DNA from: CAZJUP01 sp964549275
Lineage (GTDB): Bacteria; Fidelibacterota; Marinisomatia; Marinisomatales; TCS55
Direction of reading: 5' to 3'
Assembly (NCBI GenBank): GCA_964549275.1
Contig: CAZJUP010000002.1
Location: 153,092-217,091 of the forward strand
Length of the DNA stretch: 64,000 bases
Part shown: positions 50,577 to 60,926 of the stretch, in pieces
Layout of the letters: each line of letters starts with the position of its first letter
How positions within the stretch are numbered: the first letter of the stretch is position 1
Made by a program: the position numbers and the translations under genes
Notes under the pieces: model-generated
What the model was told of the DNA's origin: nothing
Seen by the model: only the letters and a program-made list of their open reading frames with translations
Database searches by the model: none

Positions 50577-53000
50577 ATGAAGATTAAATCTCTTTTTATC
50601 ATTTTTGTAATGTTAATATGTGTTTTAGCATCGCAAAATTATCATAGTACTCCGGATCTGGAGTATGATATTCACCATTCCAAAATTGAAATTTCTGTAG
50701 ATATTAAAAATAAAAGAGTTAAAGGACAAGTCATCCATACCTTAAGTCCCTTATCCAATGCCTTTAGGACATTAGTGTTGGATTGTGAAGAAACTGAGGT
50801 GAGCCGAGTGGAAGTAATGGGAGGTGCTGAATTAACTTTTCAGCTCAGCGAATCTACGCTTCAAATTAATTTGGATAAGCGCTATAAATTTGATGATACA
50901 CTTGCGGTAAAAATAGAGTATGAGTCTTCCCCCACCATGGGACTCTATTTTGTTCATGCAGATTCTGTTTATCCAGAAAAACACGACCAAGCTTGGACAC
51001 AAGGTGAACTAACAGAAAATCACCATTGGGTACCCCTTCATGATTATCCCAATGATAAAGCAACATTTGAAACTATCATTACTGTAAATAAGCCTTTTAT
51101 TGCTGTCTCAAATGGGGAATTGGTATCTGTGAATTCTACAAGAAAAACGAATACATTTCACTGGCGTGAAAACCATCCTATGGTCAGTTATCTTATTTCT
51201 TTTGCGGTGGGAGACTATAAAAAAGTAGAAGATAAATTTGATGACCTGCCCGTGAATTATTGGGTTTATCCAGAGCACTCAAAAGACGATGCACTTCGTT
51301 CTTTTGGTAAAACCCCTGATATGATTCGTGTATTCAACGAAGCATTTGATTATCCTTATCCCTATGAAAAATATGATCAGGTACTCATCGAAGATTTTAT
51401 GTGGGGAGGTATGGAAAACATTACACTGTCCCATCAAACCGACGATACCATGCATCCGGAATCTGCACGTCCGGATCATACCAGTGATGGATTGGTGGCT
51501 CATGAACTGGCGCATCAATGGTTCGGTAATTTACTGACCACAAGAAACTGGGCCAATATATGGTTAAATGAAGGAATCACATCCTTTTCTGAACTGATTT
51601 GGGTCGAGGCTGAAAAAGGTAAGGATGAAATGGAATATTATAGGTACTGGGAGATGAAAGGAATGCTTGCTGCCGCTAAATATGACCCCCGCCCTATGGT
51701 CTATTATGAATATGACAATCCCAATAATATGTTTAATGGGAATGTTTATGCTAAGGGTGCCGTCATCATGCATTTGCTTCGCGACTACCTTGGTGATGAA
51801 GCCTTTTACCGAGGCCTTAGAAAGTATGTAAAAGATAATGCATATAAAAATGTAGAAACCCAGGACTTAAAAAAATCTTATGAGGAAGCAACCGGCAAAA
51901 ATCTATATTGGTTCTTTGACCAATGGGCATATAAAAAAGGGATCCCAAAGTTAGAAGTATCTTATCGGTATGACCGCAGAAACAAGAGAGTTGTACTTCA
52001 GGTGAAACAGACTCAGAATATCCAAGAGAGTTCATTGTTTAAACTTCCGGTAACTGTTCTCCTAGATGATGGAAACTTTGCGCGACATAAAATATTTTTA
52101 GATAAGGCAGAAGACCAGTTTTCCTTTCCCAGCAATCAAAAACCCAAAATGGTAATTTTTGATGAAGGATTTATTACACCTAAAACACTGGACTTTAAAA
52201 AATCACTGAATGAACTGTGTTACCAATTAAAAAATGCTCCCCATGTCCTTGATCGTGTTTGGGCAGCAATTGAACTGGGAAAAGGTCGTCCTGGAAAGAA
52301 GGCATCCGATGCATTGATAAATGCAATTGCGCATGATCCTTTTTGGGGTGTGAGGAAAGAAGCAGCTATTGCCCTGGGAAAGCTTAAACCCCGGAAGGGA
52401 GCTGAAAAAATCTTGGGCTTACCAGAAGAAGCTGATTCACGTGTTCTTTGTGAACGGATAAAAGTTTTAGGATTTTATAAGAACAACGAATCGTCTAAGG
52501 AATATCTAAAACACATTTTGGAATCGGAAAACAGAGATTTTGTATTAAAAGCAGCCTTTCAAACTTTATTAAAAGTCAATGAAGAAGAGGGTGAAAAATG
52601 GCTGGATTGGGCCTTGGAATCCAACACATATGAAGATGGGTTAATCCGTGCAGCCATTCAGTATATCGCGTCGAAAAAAGACTCAGCTTCCTTAGAACGA
52701 CTTATAGCATTGGCAGAATACGGAGGAACGACGTGGGAAGCCCGAGGAACGGCTGTATCCCACTTGTCACGGAAAGTTAAAGACCATCCTGAATTAATGG
52801 ATACATTCGTCCATTTATTAAAGGATCCTTCCAGGAGTGTAAGAGGCACTGCGATTCGAACTGTCGGTCGCTTTGGAAAAAAGGGACATATTTCGGTTCT
52901 TTCAGAGATAGAAGAGGCATTCTTCGAACAATCAGTCAATCGAGCAATTAAAAATTTGGAAAACCCTAAGAATAAATCTAAAAGACCCAGGCATCCATAA
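50577..53000 (+). CDS. M1-family aminopeptidase with C-terminal HEAT-like repeats
   Basis: 807 residues. There is a signal peptide (MKIKSLFIIFVMLICVLASQ). The M1 domain has GGMENITLS (amino-terminus recognition) and the zinc site HELAH (309-313) with Glu332 in WLNEGI, i.e. HExxHx18E. After about residue 540 come helical repeats (KASDALINAIAHDPFWGVRKEAAIALGKL, ... LIRAAIQYIASKKDSASLERLIALAEYGGTTWEARGTAVSHL). It is probably an exported peptidase that trims peptides from the N-terminus. The downstream gene follows within 11 bp. Confidence 0.93.
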   Translation: MKIKSLFIIFVMLICVLASQNYHSTPDLEYDIHHSKIEISVDIKNKRVKGQVIHTLSPLSNAFRTLVLDCEETEVSRVEVMGGAELTFQLSESTLQINLDKRYKFDDTLAVKIEYESSPTMGLYFVHADSVYPEKHDQAWTQGELTENHHWVPLHDYPNDKATFETIITVNKPFIAVSNGELVSVNSTRKTNTFHWRENHPMVSYLISFAVGDYKKVEDKFDDLPVNYWVYPEHSKDDALRSFGKTPDMIRVFNEAFDYPYPYEKYDQVLIEDFMWGGMENITLSHQTDDTMHPESARPDHTSDGLVAHELAHQWFGNLLTTRNWANIWLNEGITSFSELIWVEAEKGKDEMEYYRYWEMKGMLAAAKYDPRPMVYYEYDNPNNMFNGNVYAKGAVIMHLLRDYLGDEAFYRGLRKYVKDNAYKNVETQDLKKSYEEATGKNLYWFFDQWAYKKGIPKLEVSYRYDRRNKRVVLQVKQTQNIQESSLFKLPVTVLLDDGNFARHKIFLDKAEDQFSFPSNQKPKMVIFDEGFITPKTLDFKKSLNELCYQLKNAPHVLDRVWAAIELGKGRPGKKASDALINAIAHDPFWGVRKEAAIALGKLKPRKGAEKILGLPEEADSRVLCERIKVLGFYKNNESSKEYLKHILESENRDFVLKAAFQTLLKVNEEEGEKWLDWALESNTYEDGLIRAAIQYIASKKDSASLERLIALAEYGGTTWEARGTAVSHLSRKVKDHPELMDTFVHLLKDPSRSVRGTAIRTVGRFGKKGHISVLSEIEEAFFEQSVNRAIKNLENPKNKSKRPRHP

Positions 53001-53011
53001 TTGGTGTAACT

Positions 53012-53515
53012 ATGTTCTATTCACTATGGTTAACATTTTCAGAAGAAGATTCGGCTGTAGTTTCTGCATATATAAAATCTTTGGGAAACAAAAATAACGC
53101 ACCGGTGTTCTTTCCTCATTGCACGCTATATAGCCCCATACAAGGTCCACCTGGAATTATTGAAAAAAAATTAAGCAATAATATGGACGGTATAAAGCGA
53201 TTCTGTTTAAATGCCATAAGAGTGAACCAAAGCCATCTGATTTGGAAAACAGTTTTTATTGAATTGGAAATGTCACCTCCTTTACTTTCTCTAAATCGAT
53301 TGGCGGAAAAATTATTTTTAAATCCAGTGAATCCGTATGTTTTTAATCCCCATATCAGTCTAATTTATAAAAAAATGAACCATGGGAAACGAGAGGAAAT
53401 CATCGCAAATTTGACTCCGAAAAAACAATATCATTGTACCGGATTGCAATTGGTACGTACAGATTTGCCTATCCGGGAATGGAAAACCATATTCAAAATG
53501 GAATTGGAGATGTAA
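53012..53515 (+). CDS. 2H phosphoesterase-like protein
   Basis: 167 residues. Two HxT/S motifs are present, PHCTLY (near residue 36) and PHISLIYK (near residue 117), the paired catalytic histidines of the 2H superfamily (cyclic phosphodiesterase/ligT-like). These enzymes open cyclic phosphates of nucleotides or RNA ends. The stop overlaps the next start (TAATG). Confidence 0.78.
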   Translation: MFYSLWLTFSEEDSAVVSAYIKSLGNKNNAPVFFPHCTLYSPIQGPPGIIEKKLSNNMDGIKRFCLNAIRVNQSHLIWKTVFIELEMSPPLLSLNRLAEKLFLNPVNPYVFNPHISLIYKKMNHGKREEIIANLTPKKQYHCTGLQLVRTDLPIREWKTIFKMELEM

Positions 53516-54054
53516 TGCTGCACAGGGAACATACTGCATTGGTTATTATAGATGTTCAAGAAAAATTGGCTGAAATCATGGATGGTAAAGAAATTTTAAT
53601 TCAAAATCTTCAGACTTTAATTCAAGGAGCCAACCTTTTGGGTATCCCGATTGTTTGGATGGAACAACTCCCAGAAAAATTAGGACCAACGCTTCCTGAG
53701 ATTTCTCAATTATTTACAGATATTGCTCCGATTAAGAAAAACGTATTCAGTTGTGCGCGAAACGAAATCTTTATGGAGAGGATACGAGAGTTGAATGTTC
53801 ATGACATTATTCTTGCAGGAATTGAATCTCATGTTTGCGTCTACCAGACTGCATCAGATTTGCTTTCACAAGATTTTCGCGTTGAAGTAGTGGCTGATGC
53901 AATTGCTTCACGTACAGCGTTTAATAAGCAAATGGGTTTGGATAAAATGCTGTTAGCTGGAGCGGAGCAAACCAGCGTTGAAATGGTTTTATTCGAACTA
54001 CAGGCAATTGCTGAAGGGAATGAATTTCGTGAATTAATTCAAATAATTAAATAA
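53515..54054 (+). CDS. Isochorismatase-family cysteine hydrolase
   Basis: 179 residues from ATG 53515. The catalytic triad is visible: Asp13 (ALVIIDVQ), Lys74 or Lys75 (IAPIKK) and Cys108 (GIESHVCVYQT), with the usual non-proline cis-bond region before Cys. This pattern matches the YcaC/ISOC1-like branch of uncertain substrate. It is translationally coupled to the 2H gene. Confidence 0.88.
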   Translation: MLHREHTALVIIDVQEKLAEIMDGKEILIQNLQTLIQGANLLGIPIVWMEQLPEKLGPTLPEISQLFTDIAPIKKNVFSCARNEIFMERIRELNVHDIILAGIESHVCVYQTASDLLSQDFRVEVVADAIASRTAFNKQMGLDKMLLAGAEQTSVEMVLFELQAIAEGNEFRELIQIIK

Positions 54055-54094
54055 AAGTTGGAACATATTCAGTTTTAAACGTAAACTGTATTAA

Positions 54095-54448
54095 ATGGGA
54101 CGGAAAATCACTACTGTAAGTTTAATTGCTTTGGCCTTAGGGCTATCAGCCACACCATTATTCTCTAAAAGTGAGTGCGAAATGCCTTGCTGCGAACCAG
54201 AAACTACCTGTTGTGAATTTCAAGAAATAACATCTTGTCCAATGGAAATGGTTTCGTGTGAGACGACTGTTTTTTTCCCTCTTCTATCTGCACCGAAGGC
54301 AAAAGCCGATACAAGAGTAACCGTTTCTATTCAACAACTAGCTTTGATTGAGAGGCCCATTCCAAAAGAAATTATTCGTATAACGGATTATGCCTATTGT
54401 TCCCACCCAGAGCCACCCCCCTCTTTTCTGACTCCCCTTCGTTTATAA
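54095..54448 (+). CDS. Exported Cys-rich protein at the head of the metal-efflux cluster
   Basis: 117 residues. It has a signal peptide (TTVSLIALALGLSATPLFSKS) and then a dense cysteine cluster (CEMPCCEPETTCCEFQEITSCPMEMVSC), which suggests periplasmic binding of soft metals such as copper or silver. The rest is unremarkable. No family is recognised. It precedes the CusC-like gene after a small hairpin. Confidence 0.6.
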   Translation: MGRKITTVSLIALALGLSATPLFSKSECEMPCCEPETTCCEFQEITSCPMEMVSCETTVFFPLLSAPKAKADTRVTVSIQQLALIERPIPKEIIRITDYAYCSHPEPPPSFLTPLRL

Positions 54449-54490
54449 TACTCTCCTTTTATTAAGGGGCTAATTCGCCCATTCAACGGA

Positions 54491-54508
54491 AAAGGCTCTC
54501 CAGCCTTT
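54491..54508. terminator. Small hairpin before the efflux operon
   Basis: AAAGGCT, loop CTCC, AGCCTTT: a perfect 7-bp stem with no T tract on the plus strand. It could separate the Cys-rich gene from the pump genes or form part of their leader. Confidence 0.4.
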
Positions 54509-54547
54509 AGCTAAAACTCATCCATGAGGACACTTAAAAGGATTATT

Positions 54548-55840
54548 ATGTTCAGCGCATTATTAAAAAGAAATATTTTCTCAATATCTATTCGTGCTTT
54601 TCTGTTAATTACAGTAATCAAAGCCAGGGATATACCCATTATACCAACGCTGGAAAACTACATCTTACTGGCGCAAAAACAGAATGCTGGGCTCCAATCA
54701 GCTTACAAAGATTGGGAATCCGCTATCAATCAAATATCTGTTAAAAAAGGATTGCCGAATCCAACTCTCAGCTTCGGTTATTTTCTGGAAAATATCGAAA
54801 CAGCTGTAGGGCCGCAAGAAATGAAAATAGGAATTACTCAGATGGTCCCATGGTTTGGGAAATTAAAAACCAAAGGAGAAATTCAGGCTTTTCAGGTGGA
54901 GATTTTATTTCAAATGCTTCAACAAAAAAGATTAACTCTAGAGCACAAAATCAGAACGGTCTATTATGATTATTATTACTTGACCAAAGCTATAAATATA
55001 ACAAAACAAAATATCGTTTTGGTTCAAAACTGGGAGTGGGTAATACAATCTAAGTATATCACAGCCAAAGCCAAGCATCCGGATTTTATAAAAACTCAAA
55101 TAGAACTTATAAATCTTCAGGACGAATTGGCTTCATTAAAAGCGAAGGAGAAACCGATCATCCAGCAGTTTCAATCTCTTTTGAATGATGAGTCTATTAC
55201 AGAAATCCATCTCTTGGATTCTCTTTTGTTTGAAGAAAATACATTCTTTGAAACAGGAATGACTGAAAATAATTTTGTATTGAACCCTACACTCATATCT
55301 GCAGAACAATCTATTTATCAAGCGCAATCAGCTGAGAAGCAAGCTCGACTTAATTTTTTTCCGGATTTTGGATTCGGAATTGAGTCTATTGGAACAGGGT
55401 CCAAAAGTGTAAATGGATTTCCTGTAACGGATAGCGGGAAGGATCCCTTGGTTTTTAAAGTGTCTTTAAGTTTACCATTATGGTTTAATAATACTTCCCA
55501 ATCGGTCAAAAGTGCAAAAAAGATAAAACAGTCTACAGTTCACGAGAAACAAGAAATATTGAATCGACTCAAAGCAGAATGGGAATCGGAAGTGTTCAAT
55601 TTATCGGAAACAAAAAGAAAATTAGTACTATATAGGGATGTGCTTCTTCCAAAAAGTATGGAATCTCTGGGCGCTTCTGAAAAAGCCTATATTAGCGATA
55701 CGGTTGACTTTTTAACCTTAATTGACGCCCAGCGTCGCCATTTGAAGTTTAAACTGAAATATGAGGAATCTTTGGTAAAGTATCTCAAATCAAAATCAAA
55801 ACTAAATACACTTATTGGAAAAGAAGGAAAAGGGGATTGA
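54548..55840 (+). CDS. TolC-family outer-membrane efflux protein (CusC/CzcC-like)
   Basis: 430 residues from ATG 54548 (AAAGG upstream; ATG 54524 is an alternative). It has the outer-membrane efflux repeats: long helices with periodic Gln/Ala (ENYILLAQKQNAGLQSAYKDWESAINQI, GLPNPTLSFGYF, MKIGITQMVPWFGKLKTK) and the second repeat (LNPTLISAEQSIYQAQSAEKQARLNFFPDFGFGI). It forms the outer channel of the tripartite pump. The adaptor gene starts one base after its stop. Confidence 0.88.
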   Translation: MFSALLKRNIFSISIRAFLLITVIKARDIPIIPTLENYILLAQKQNAGLQSAYKDWESAINQISVKKGLPNPTLSFGYFLENIETAVGPQEMKIGITQMVPWFGKLKTKGEIQAFQVEILFQMLQQKRLTLEHKIRTVYYDYYYLTKAINITKQNIVLVQNWEWVIQSKYITAKAKHPDFIKTQIELINLQDELASLKAKEKPIIQQFQSLLNDESITEIHLLDSLLFEENTFFETGMTENNFVLNPTLISAEQSIYQAQSAEKQARLNFFPDFGFGIESIGTGSKSVNGFPVTDSGKDPLVFKVSLSLPLWFNNTSQSVKSAKKIKQSTVHEKQEILNRLKAEWESEVFNLSETKRKLVLYRDVLLPKSMESLGASEKAYISDTVDFLTLIDAQRRHLKFKLKYEESLVKYLKSKSKLNTLIGKEGKGD

Positions 55841-55841
55841 T

Positions 55842-57314
55842 ATGATATCAGTAATCAGAAAATTAAAATCGATTTTTAAACAAATGAATTCCGCTGTATT
55901 TGGAATCATTTTTATCGCATTTCTATTAGGATGGTGGATGTCGGGTTCTACTGATACTACTGATACTCATGGAGATCATGGAAAGAACATAAGTTCTGCT
56001 CAGGTGACGGTGTGGACTTGTTCTATGCACCCCAGTGTAAAACTTCCGGAAGCGGGTCAATGCCCGATTTGCTTTATGGATCTTATACCATTGGAAACAA
56101 CCGGTACTGCGTTAGACCGTAATCAACTTGTTCTATCCGCTGATGCCGTGAAATTAGCTGAAGTTGAAACGATACCTGTATCCTACGGTATCGCTGAAAT
56201 GGATATTCACCTTTCCGGTAAAGTAAAATATGATGAGACAAGAATAGGAAAAATAACGGCATGGGTTCCAGGACGATTAGAACGTATGTTTGTAGATTAT
56301 ACGGGTATTACCGTAAATAAAGGTGACCACATGATTGAATTGTATAGCCCGGACTTATTTGCAGCGCAGGAGGAGTTGATTCAGGCTAAAAAACGGGTTC
56401 AATCTCAATCCGATGACCGAACAGCTCAGGCTATTTTGAGTGCTGCACGGGAGAAACTCAGACTTATGGGGTTATTGAATACTCAAATAATTGAAATCGA
56501 ATCCAGCGACTCTCCCTCCAATATTATGACCGTTTATAGTCCCATGTCCGGTGTAGTCATTGAAAAAAATGGTGTTGAAGGTGCCTATGTTAAAACAGGA
56601 AACAATATTTATACGATTGTTGATTTGGGTCGGGTTTGGGTCATTTTGGATGCCTACGAATCTGACTTACCCTGGTTGGCCTTCGGGCAAAATGTAAGAT
56701 TTACTGCTGAAGCGGTACCGGGAAAACATTTCGACGGTAAAGTAGCATTTATTGATCCAATATTAGATCCCAAGACACGAACAGTTAAAGTCCGGCTTAA
56801 TATAAAAAACCCTGATGGTGACCTTAAACCTGGTATGTTTGTACAGGGAAAAATTCATGCCATCATTGGTGGAGAAGGGAAAGCGATAAACCCGGAACTC
56901 GCGAATAAATGGATATGTCCCATGCATCCGGAGATTGTTAAAAATGACGCAGGAAACTGTGACATCTGTGGAATGGCTTTGGTGGAATCCGATTCTTTGG
57001 GCATCGTACATAAACCAGGGCATAAGCATGAAAGTTTGCTGATCCCTGCCACAGCAGTTTTAAAAACAGGAGAAAGAGCAATCGTCTATTTAAAATTATC
57101 CAACGAAAAACTGACATTTGAAAGTAGAGAAATTATTTTAGGCCCTCGTGTCGGAAATCATTATATCGTGCTGTCAGGACTACAGGAGGGGGAAGAGGTT
57201 GTAGTTAAAGGGAATTTTAAAATTGATAGTGCCATGCAAATCGCAGCCAAGTCCAGTATGATGAATCCAGAAGCAAAAATGGATAAAAATAATCCCATGA
57301 ACCACCAGCATTGA
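55842..57314 (+). CDS. RND efflux periplasmic adaptor (CusB-like) with two metal-binding domains
   Basis: 490 residues from ATG 55842. There is one N-terminal membrane segment (SAVFGIIFIAFLLGWWMSG) and a short His/Asp stretch. A heavy-metal-binding domain (WTCSMHPSVKLPEAGQCPICFMDL) follows. Then comes the adaptor core (barrel-sandwich, ITAWVPGRLERMFVDYTG... VYSPMSGVVIEKNG). A second such domain (WICPMHPEIVKNDAGNCDICGMAL) is inserted near residue 360, inside the C-terminal region, an unusual position. It should capture copper/silver and hand it to the pump. Confidence 0.9.
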   Translation: MISVIRKLKSIFKQMNSAVFGIIFIAFLLGWWMSGSTDTTDTHGDHGKNISSAQVTVWTCSMHPSVKLPEAGQCPICFMDLIPLETTGTALDRNQLVLSADAVKLAEVETIPVSYGIAEMDIHLSGKVKYDETRIGKITAWVPGRLERMFVDYTGITVNKGDHMIELYSPDLFAAQEELIQAKKRVQSQSDDRTAQAILSAAREKLRLMGLLNTQIIEIESSDSPSNIMTVYSPMSGVVIEKNGVEGAYVKTGNNIYTIVDLGRVWVILDAYESDLPWLAFGQNVRFTAEAVPGKHFDGKVAFIDPILDPKTRTVKVRLNIKNPDGDLKPGMFVQGKIHAIIGGEGKAINPELANKWICPMHPEIVKNDAGNCDICGMALVESDSLGIVHKPGHKHESLLIPATAVLKTGERAIVYLKLSNEKLTFESREIILGPRVGNHYIVLSGLQEGEEVVVKGNFKIDSAMQIAAKSSMMNPEAKMDKNNPMNHQH

Positions 57315-57321
57315 GATTACT

Positions 57322-60300
57322 ATGTTAAATAAAATAATAAAATATTTTCTTGAAAATACATTAGTGGTTGCTATTCTGCTCATTGCTGGTGTTGTCTGGG
57401 GTATCATGGTGGCGCCCTTTGATTGGAATCTGGGCGACTTACCGCGGAATCCCGTTCCCGTGGATGCCATTCCGGATATTGGTGAAAATCAACAAATTGT
57501 TTTTACGAAATGGTCCGGCAGAAGTCCCCAGGATATTGAAGACCAAATCACCTATCCATTAACAACCGCCTTGCTGGGAATCCCGGATGTGAAAACGATT
57601 CGTTCATATTCCATGTTCGGCTTTTCCACGATTTACGTCATCTTCAATGAGAAAGTTGATTTTTACTGGTCGCGGTCACGAATTCTCGAAAAACTCAATT
57701 CACTTCCATCGGGGACAGTTCCGAAAGGTGTTTCGCCGGCGCTGGGTCCCGATGCCACAGCGTTGGGACAAGTGTTTTGGTATACGTTAGAAGGTCGGGA
57801 TAAGGACGGTATTGCTACGGGTGGCTGGGATTTAGAAGAACTTCGCAGTGTGCAGGATTGGACGGTGCGCTACGCATTGCAATCGGCGGAAGGCGTTTCT
57901 GAAGTGGCATCCATTGGTGGATTTCAGAAAGAATATCAAATTGATGTGGACCCCATGGCTATGCGGGAACACGGTGTTCAATTAACCGAAGTATTTAATG
58001 CGGTTCGCCAATCCAATTTGGATGTGGGAGCACGCACAATTGAAGTAAATCGTGTGGAATACATGGTAAGAGGCTTGGGATTCATCAAGTCATTAGACGA
58101 TATTGAATATACCGTTGTGAAAACACGAGAGAATGTACCCATTTATATAAAAGATATTGCACATGTTACGTTGGGTCCGGCCTTGCGTCGGGGAGTGTTG
58201 GATAAAGAAGGTGCTGAAGCCGTGGGTGGTGTGGTGGTGGCTCGCTACGGGGAAAATCCATTGGCAACTATTAAAAACGTTAAAGAAAAAATTCGAGAAA
58301 TAGGGCCGGGCTTACCCAAAAAGACCCTTGCTGATGGTACGGTGAGTCAAGTGACCATCATTCCTTTTTATGACAGAACCGGACTTATTTATGAAACATT
58401 GGACACATTGAATCATGCATTGCGGGATGAAATTCTCATAACCATTATTGTGATTTTGGTCATGGTCATGCATTTCCGTACATCCATGCTCATTTCTGGT
58501 ATGCTGCCTCTGACGGTTCTCATGGTATTTGTGGGTATGAAACTTTTTAAAGTGGATGCGAATATTGTAGCATTGTCCGGAATTGCCATCGCCATCGGCA
58601 CCATTGTGGATATGGGGATTGTGGTAACCGAAAACATTTTGAAACATCTTGAAAAGGCAAAAGAAAAATCAAAGGAGGTAATTTTCAACGCTGTTTCCGA
58701 AGTGGGCGGTGCTGTACTAACAGCAGTTTCTACAACGGTCATTAGTTTTCTACCGGTCTTTACCATGATGGGTGCTGAAGGCAAACTTTTTAAGCCACTT
58801 GCCTATACAAAAACATTTGCACTTATAGCATCCATCATGATTGCTTTAATGATTTTACCCACAATGGCGAATCTTTTGCTTGGGAAAAAAGATAAACGGT
58901 TTCGTTTTGACATTGCCATTTTCAAGCGATTTCCGTGGTTGGGTAATGGAATTGTCATTTCGCTTGTTGTAATCATATTATCATCTACATGGTCGCCTTT
59001 GGGTTTGGAAAAGGGATTCATTTTGAATTTTCTTTTTGCAGCAATTCTAATTGCATTTATCATGGGAGGCATTACCGGTTTTACAAAAGTCTATCCTAAT
59101 ATGCTGCGTTGGGCACTTGACCATAAACGAAAAGCATTGTCTTTACCTGCATTGGTTACGGTTTTTGGTTTGGTGGTTTGGATGGGATTTGATTCTTTTA
59201 TGGGTTGGATGCCTGAATTTGTAAAATCATCCCGACCGTATGTTTCAGCAAAGCATGCCTTTCCCGGACTCGGAAAAGAGTTCATGCCGCCGCTGGATGA
59301 GGGCTCATATCTTTATATGCCAACCACCATGCCCCACGCAGGAATGGAAGAATCCATTGATGTACTGCAAACATTGGATAAAGCATTGTATTCTGTTCCG
59401 GAAGTGGAATCTGTTGTAGGAAAAATCGGACGAGTCGATTCACCTCTGGATCCGGCACCGTTGAGCATGATTGAAACTATTATTGCCTATAAACCGGAAT
59501 ATGGCGTGGATGAAACCGGAAAACGAGTCCGACAATGGCGGGAGAATATTTTATCTGCTGATGATATTTGGGATGAGTTAGTGAAAGTCGCCCAAATTCC
59601 AGGAACCACATCAGCGCCAAAGCTTCAACCTATTTCTGCAAGATTGGTCATGCTTCAAAGCGGGATGCGTGCGCCCATGGGTATCAAGGTAAAAGGGCCT
59701 GATTTGCAAACAATCGAAGCCTTTGGATTGGAACTTGAAGAGCACTTGAAGAATGTCCCAGGAGTTAAAGGTGAAATGGTTTTTGCTGATAGAATTGTAG
59801 GAAAGCCCTATCTGGAAATTGACATAGACCGAAAAGCAATCGCCCGCTATGGAATTCCATTGCAGAAAGTTCAGCACGCTATAGAAGTGGCTGTGGGCGG
59901 GATGCCCATTACGACCACGGTAGAGGGGCGGGAACGATATCCGGTCCGGGTGCGATATTTAAGGGATTACCGGAGCGATATGGAATCGTTGGACAGAATT
60001 TTGATTCCGGGACAGGGCGGTGTGCAAATTCCGCTGGGTCAGTTATCCACGGTGAATTATGTCCGGGGACCTCAGGTGATTAAAAGTGAAGATACATTTC
60101 TTGTTGGATACGTTCTTTTTGATAAGTTATCCGAATGGGCAGAAGTTGATGTGGTGGAAGAAGCTCAATTGTACTTAAATCAGCTCATTGATGACGGCAC
60201 ATTGAACGTACCTGCTGGTGTGAGTTTTACCTTTGCCGGTTCGTACGAAAACCAAATTAGAGCATCCAAAAAGTTAGCCGTTGTTCTGCCGCTGGCATTG

Positions 60301-60840
60301 GTCATTATTTTTCTGATTCTCTATTTTCAATTCAAGAAAGTCTCCACCACATTGATTGTGTTCAGCGGAATATTTGTAGCGTGGTCCGGGGGTTTTATTA
60401 TGCTCTGGCTCTACGGGCAGGATTGGTTTTTGAATTTCGGTTTATTCGGTGGAAATCTTCGTGATTTATTTCAAATGCATCCGGTGAATTTGAGTGTAGC
60501 TGTATGGGTTGGATTTTTGGCTTTATTCGGAATTGCCAGTGACAATGGCGTTATCATCAGCACGTATTTAGATCAAAGTTTTGAACAGCGAAAACCAGAC
60601 AATATCAATGATATTCGGGAAGCAGTTGTCTTTGCTGGAACACGGAGAATTCGACCTGCTATGATGACAGCGGCTACGACTATTTTGGCATTAATTCCAG
60701 TGCTGATGTCAACAGGTCGGGGAGCTGACGTCATGGTCCCCATGGCCATTCCATCATTTGGAGGAATGGTATTTGCTATTCTTACAACTTTTGTTGTACC
60801 AATCATTTATTCAATCGTAAGAGAAAATGAACTTAAATAA
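57322..60840 (+). CDS. Heavy-metal RND efflux pump (CusA/CzcA-like)
   Basis: 1172 residues, longer than E. coli CusA (1047). It has the HME-RND fold: N-terminal IPDIGENQQIVFTKWSGRSPQDIEDQITYPL, porter domains (ALGPDATALGQVFWYTLE), and 12 core helices with the charged TM4 motif GTIVDMGIVVTENI. Extra helical segments (about residues 520-650) account for the length. Met-rich spots include MPPLDEGSYLYMPTTMPHAGMEESIDVL. It exports monovalent or divalent metals with proton motive force. Confidence 0.96.
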   Translation: MLNKIIKYFLENTLVVAILLIAGVVWGIMVAPFDWNLGDLPRNPVPVDAIPDIGENQQIVFTKWSGRSPQDIEDQITYPLTTALLGIPDVKTIRSYSMFGFSTIYVIFNEKVDFYWSRSRILEKLNSLPSGTVPKGVSPALGPDATALGQVFWYTLEGRDKDGIATGGWDLEELRSVQDWTVRYALQSAEGVSEVASIGGFQKEYQIDVDPMAMREHGVQLTEVFNAVRQSNLDVGARTIEVNRVEYMVRGLGFIKSLDDIEYTVVKTRENVPIYIKDIAHVTLGPALRRGVLDKEGAEAVGGVVVARYGENPLATIKNVKEKIREIGPGLPKKTLADGTVSQVTIIPFYDRTGLIYETLDTLNHALRDEILITIIVILVMVMHFRTSMLISGMLPLTVLMVFVGMKLFKVDANIVALSGIAIAIGTIVDMGIVVTENILKHLEKAKEKSKEVIFNAVSEVGGAVLTAVSTTVISFLPVFTMMGAEGKLFKPLAYTKTFALIASIMIALMILPTMANLLLGKKDKRFRFDIAIFKRFPWLGNGIVISLVVIILSSTWSPLGLEKGFILNFLFAAILIAFIMGGITGFTKVYPNMLRWALDHKRKALSLPALVTVFGLVVWMGFDSFMGWMPEFVKSSRPYVSAKHAFPGLGKEFMPPLDEGSYLYMPTTMPHAGMEESIDVLQTLDKALYSVPEVESVVGKIGRVDSPLDPAPLSMIETIIAYKPEYGVDETGKRVRQWRENILSADDIWDELVKVAQIPGTTSAPKLQPISARLVMLQSGMRAPMGIKVKGPDLQTIEAFGLELEEHLKNVPGVKGEMVFADRIVGKPYLEIDIDRKAIARYGIPLQKVQHAIEVAVGGMPITTTVEGRERYPVRVRYLRDYRSDMESLDRILIPGQGGVQIPLGQLSTVNYVRGPQVIKSEDTFLVGYVLFDKLSEWAEVDVVEEAQLYLNQLIDDGTLNVPAGVSFTFAGSYENQIRASKKLAVVLPLALVIIFLILYFQFKKVSTTLIVFSGIFVAWSGGFIMLWLYGQDWFLNFGLFGGNLRDLFQMHPVNLSVAVWVGFLALFGIASDNGVIISTYLDQSFEQRKPDNINDIREAVVFAGTRRIRPAMMTAATTILALIPVLMSTGRGADVMVPMAIPSFGGMVFAILTTFVVPIIYSIVRENELK

Positions 60841-60856
60841 CAAACAATGCCGCAAG

Positions 60857-60897
60857 GACACAAAGATTATAGGTATTATTCTTCAATCCTTTGTGTC
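60857..60897. repeat. Inverted repeat GACACAAAG / CTTTGTGTC
   Basis: A perfect 9-bp stem with a 23-nt loop lies after cusA. The flanking text (GCAAGGACACAAAG... TTTGTGTCTCTGTGG) resembles a short interspersed element common in many bacterial genomes. Confidence 0.45.
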
Positions 60898-60926
60898 TCT
60901 GTGGGAAAAATAAAAGGAGTAAAATC

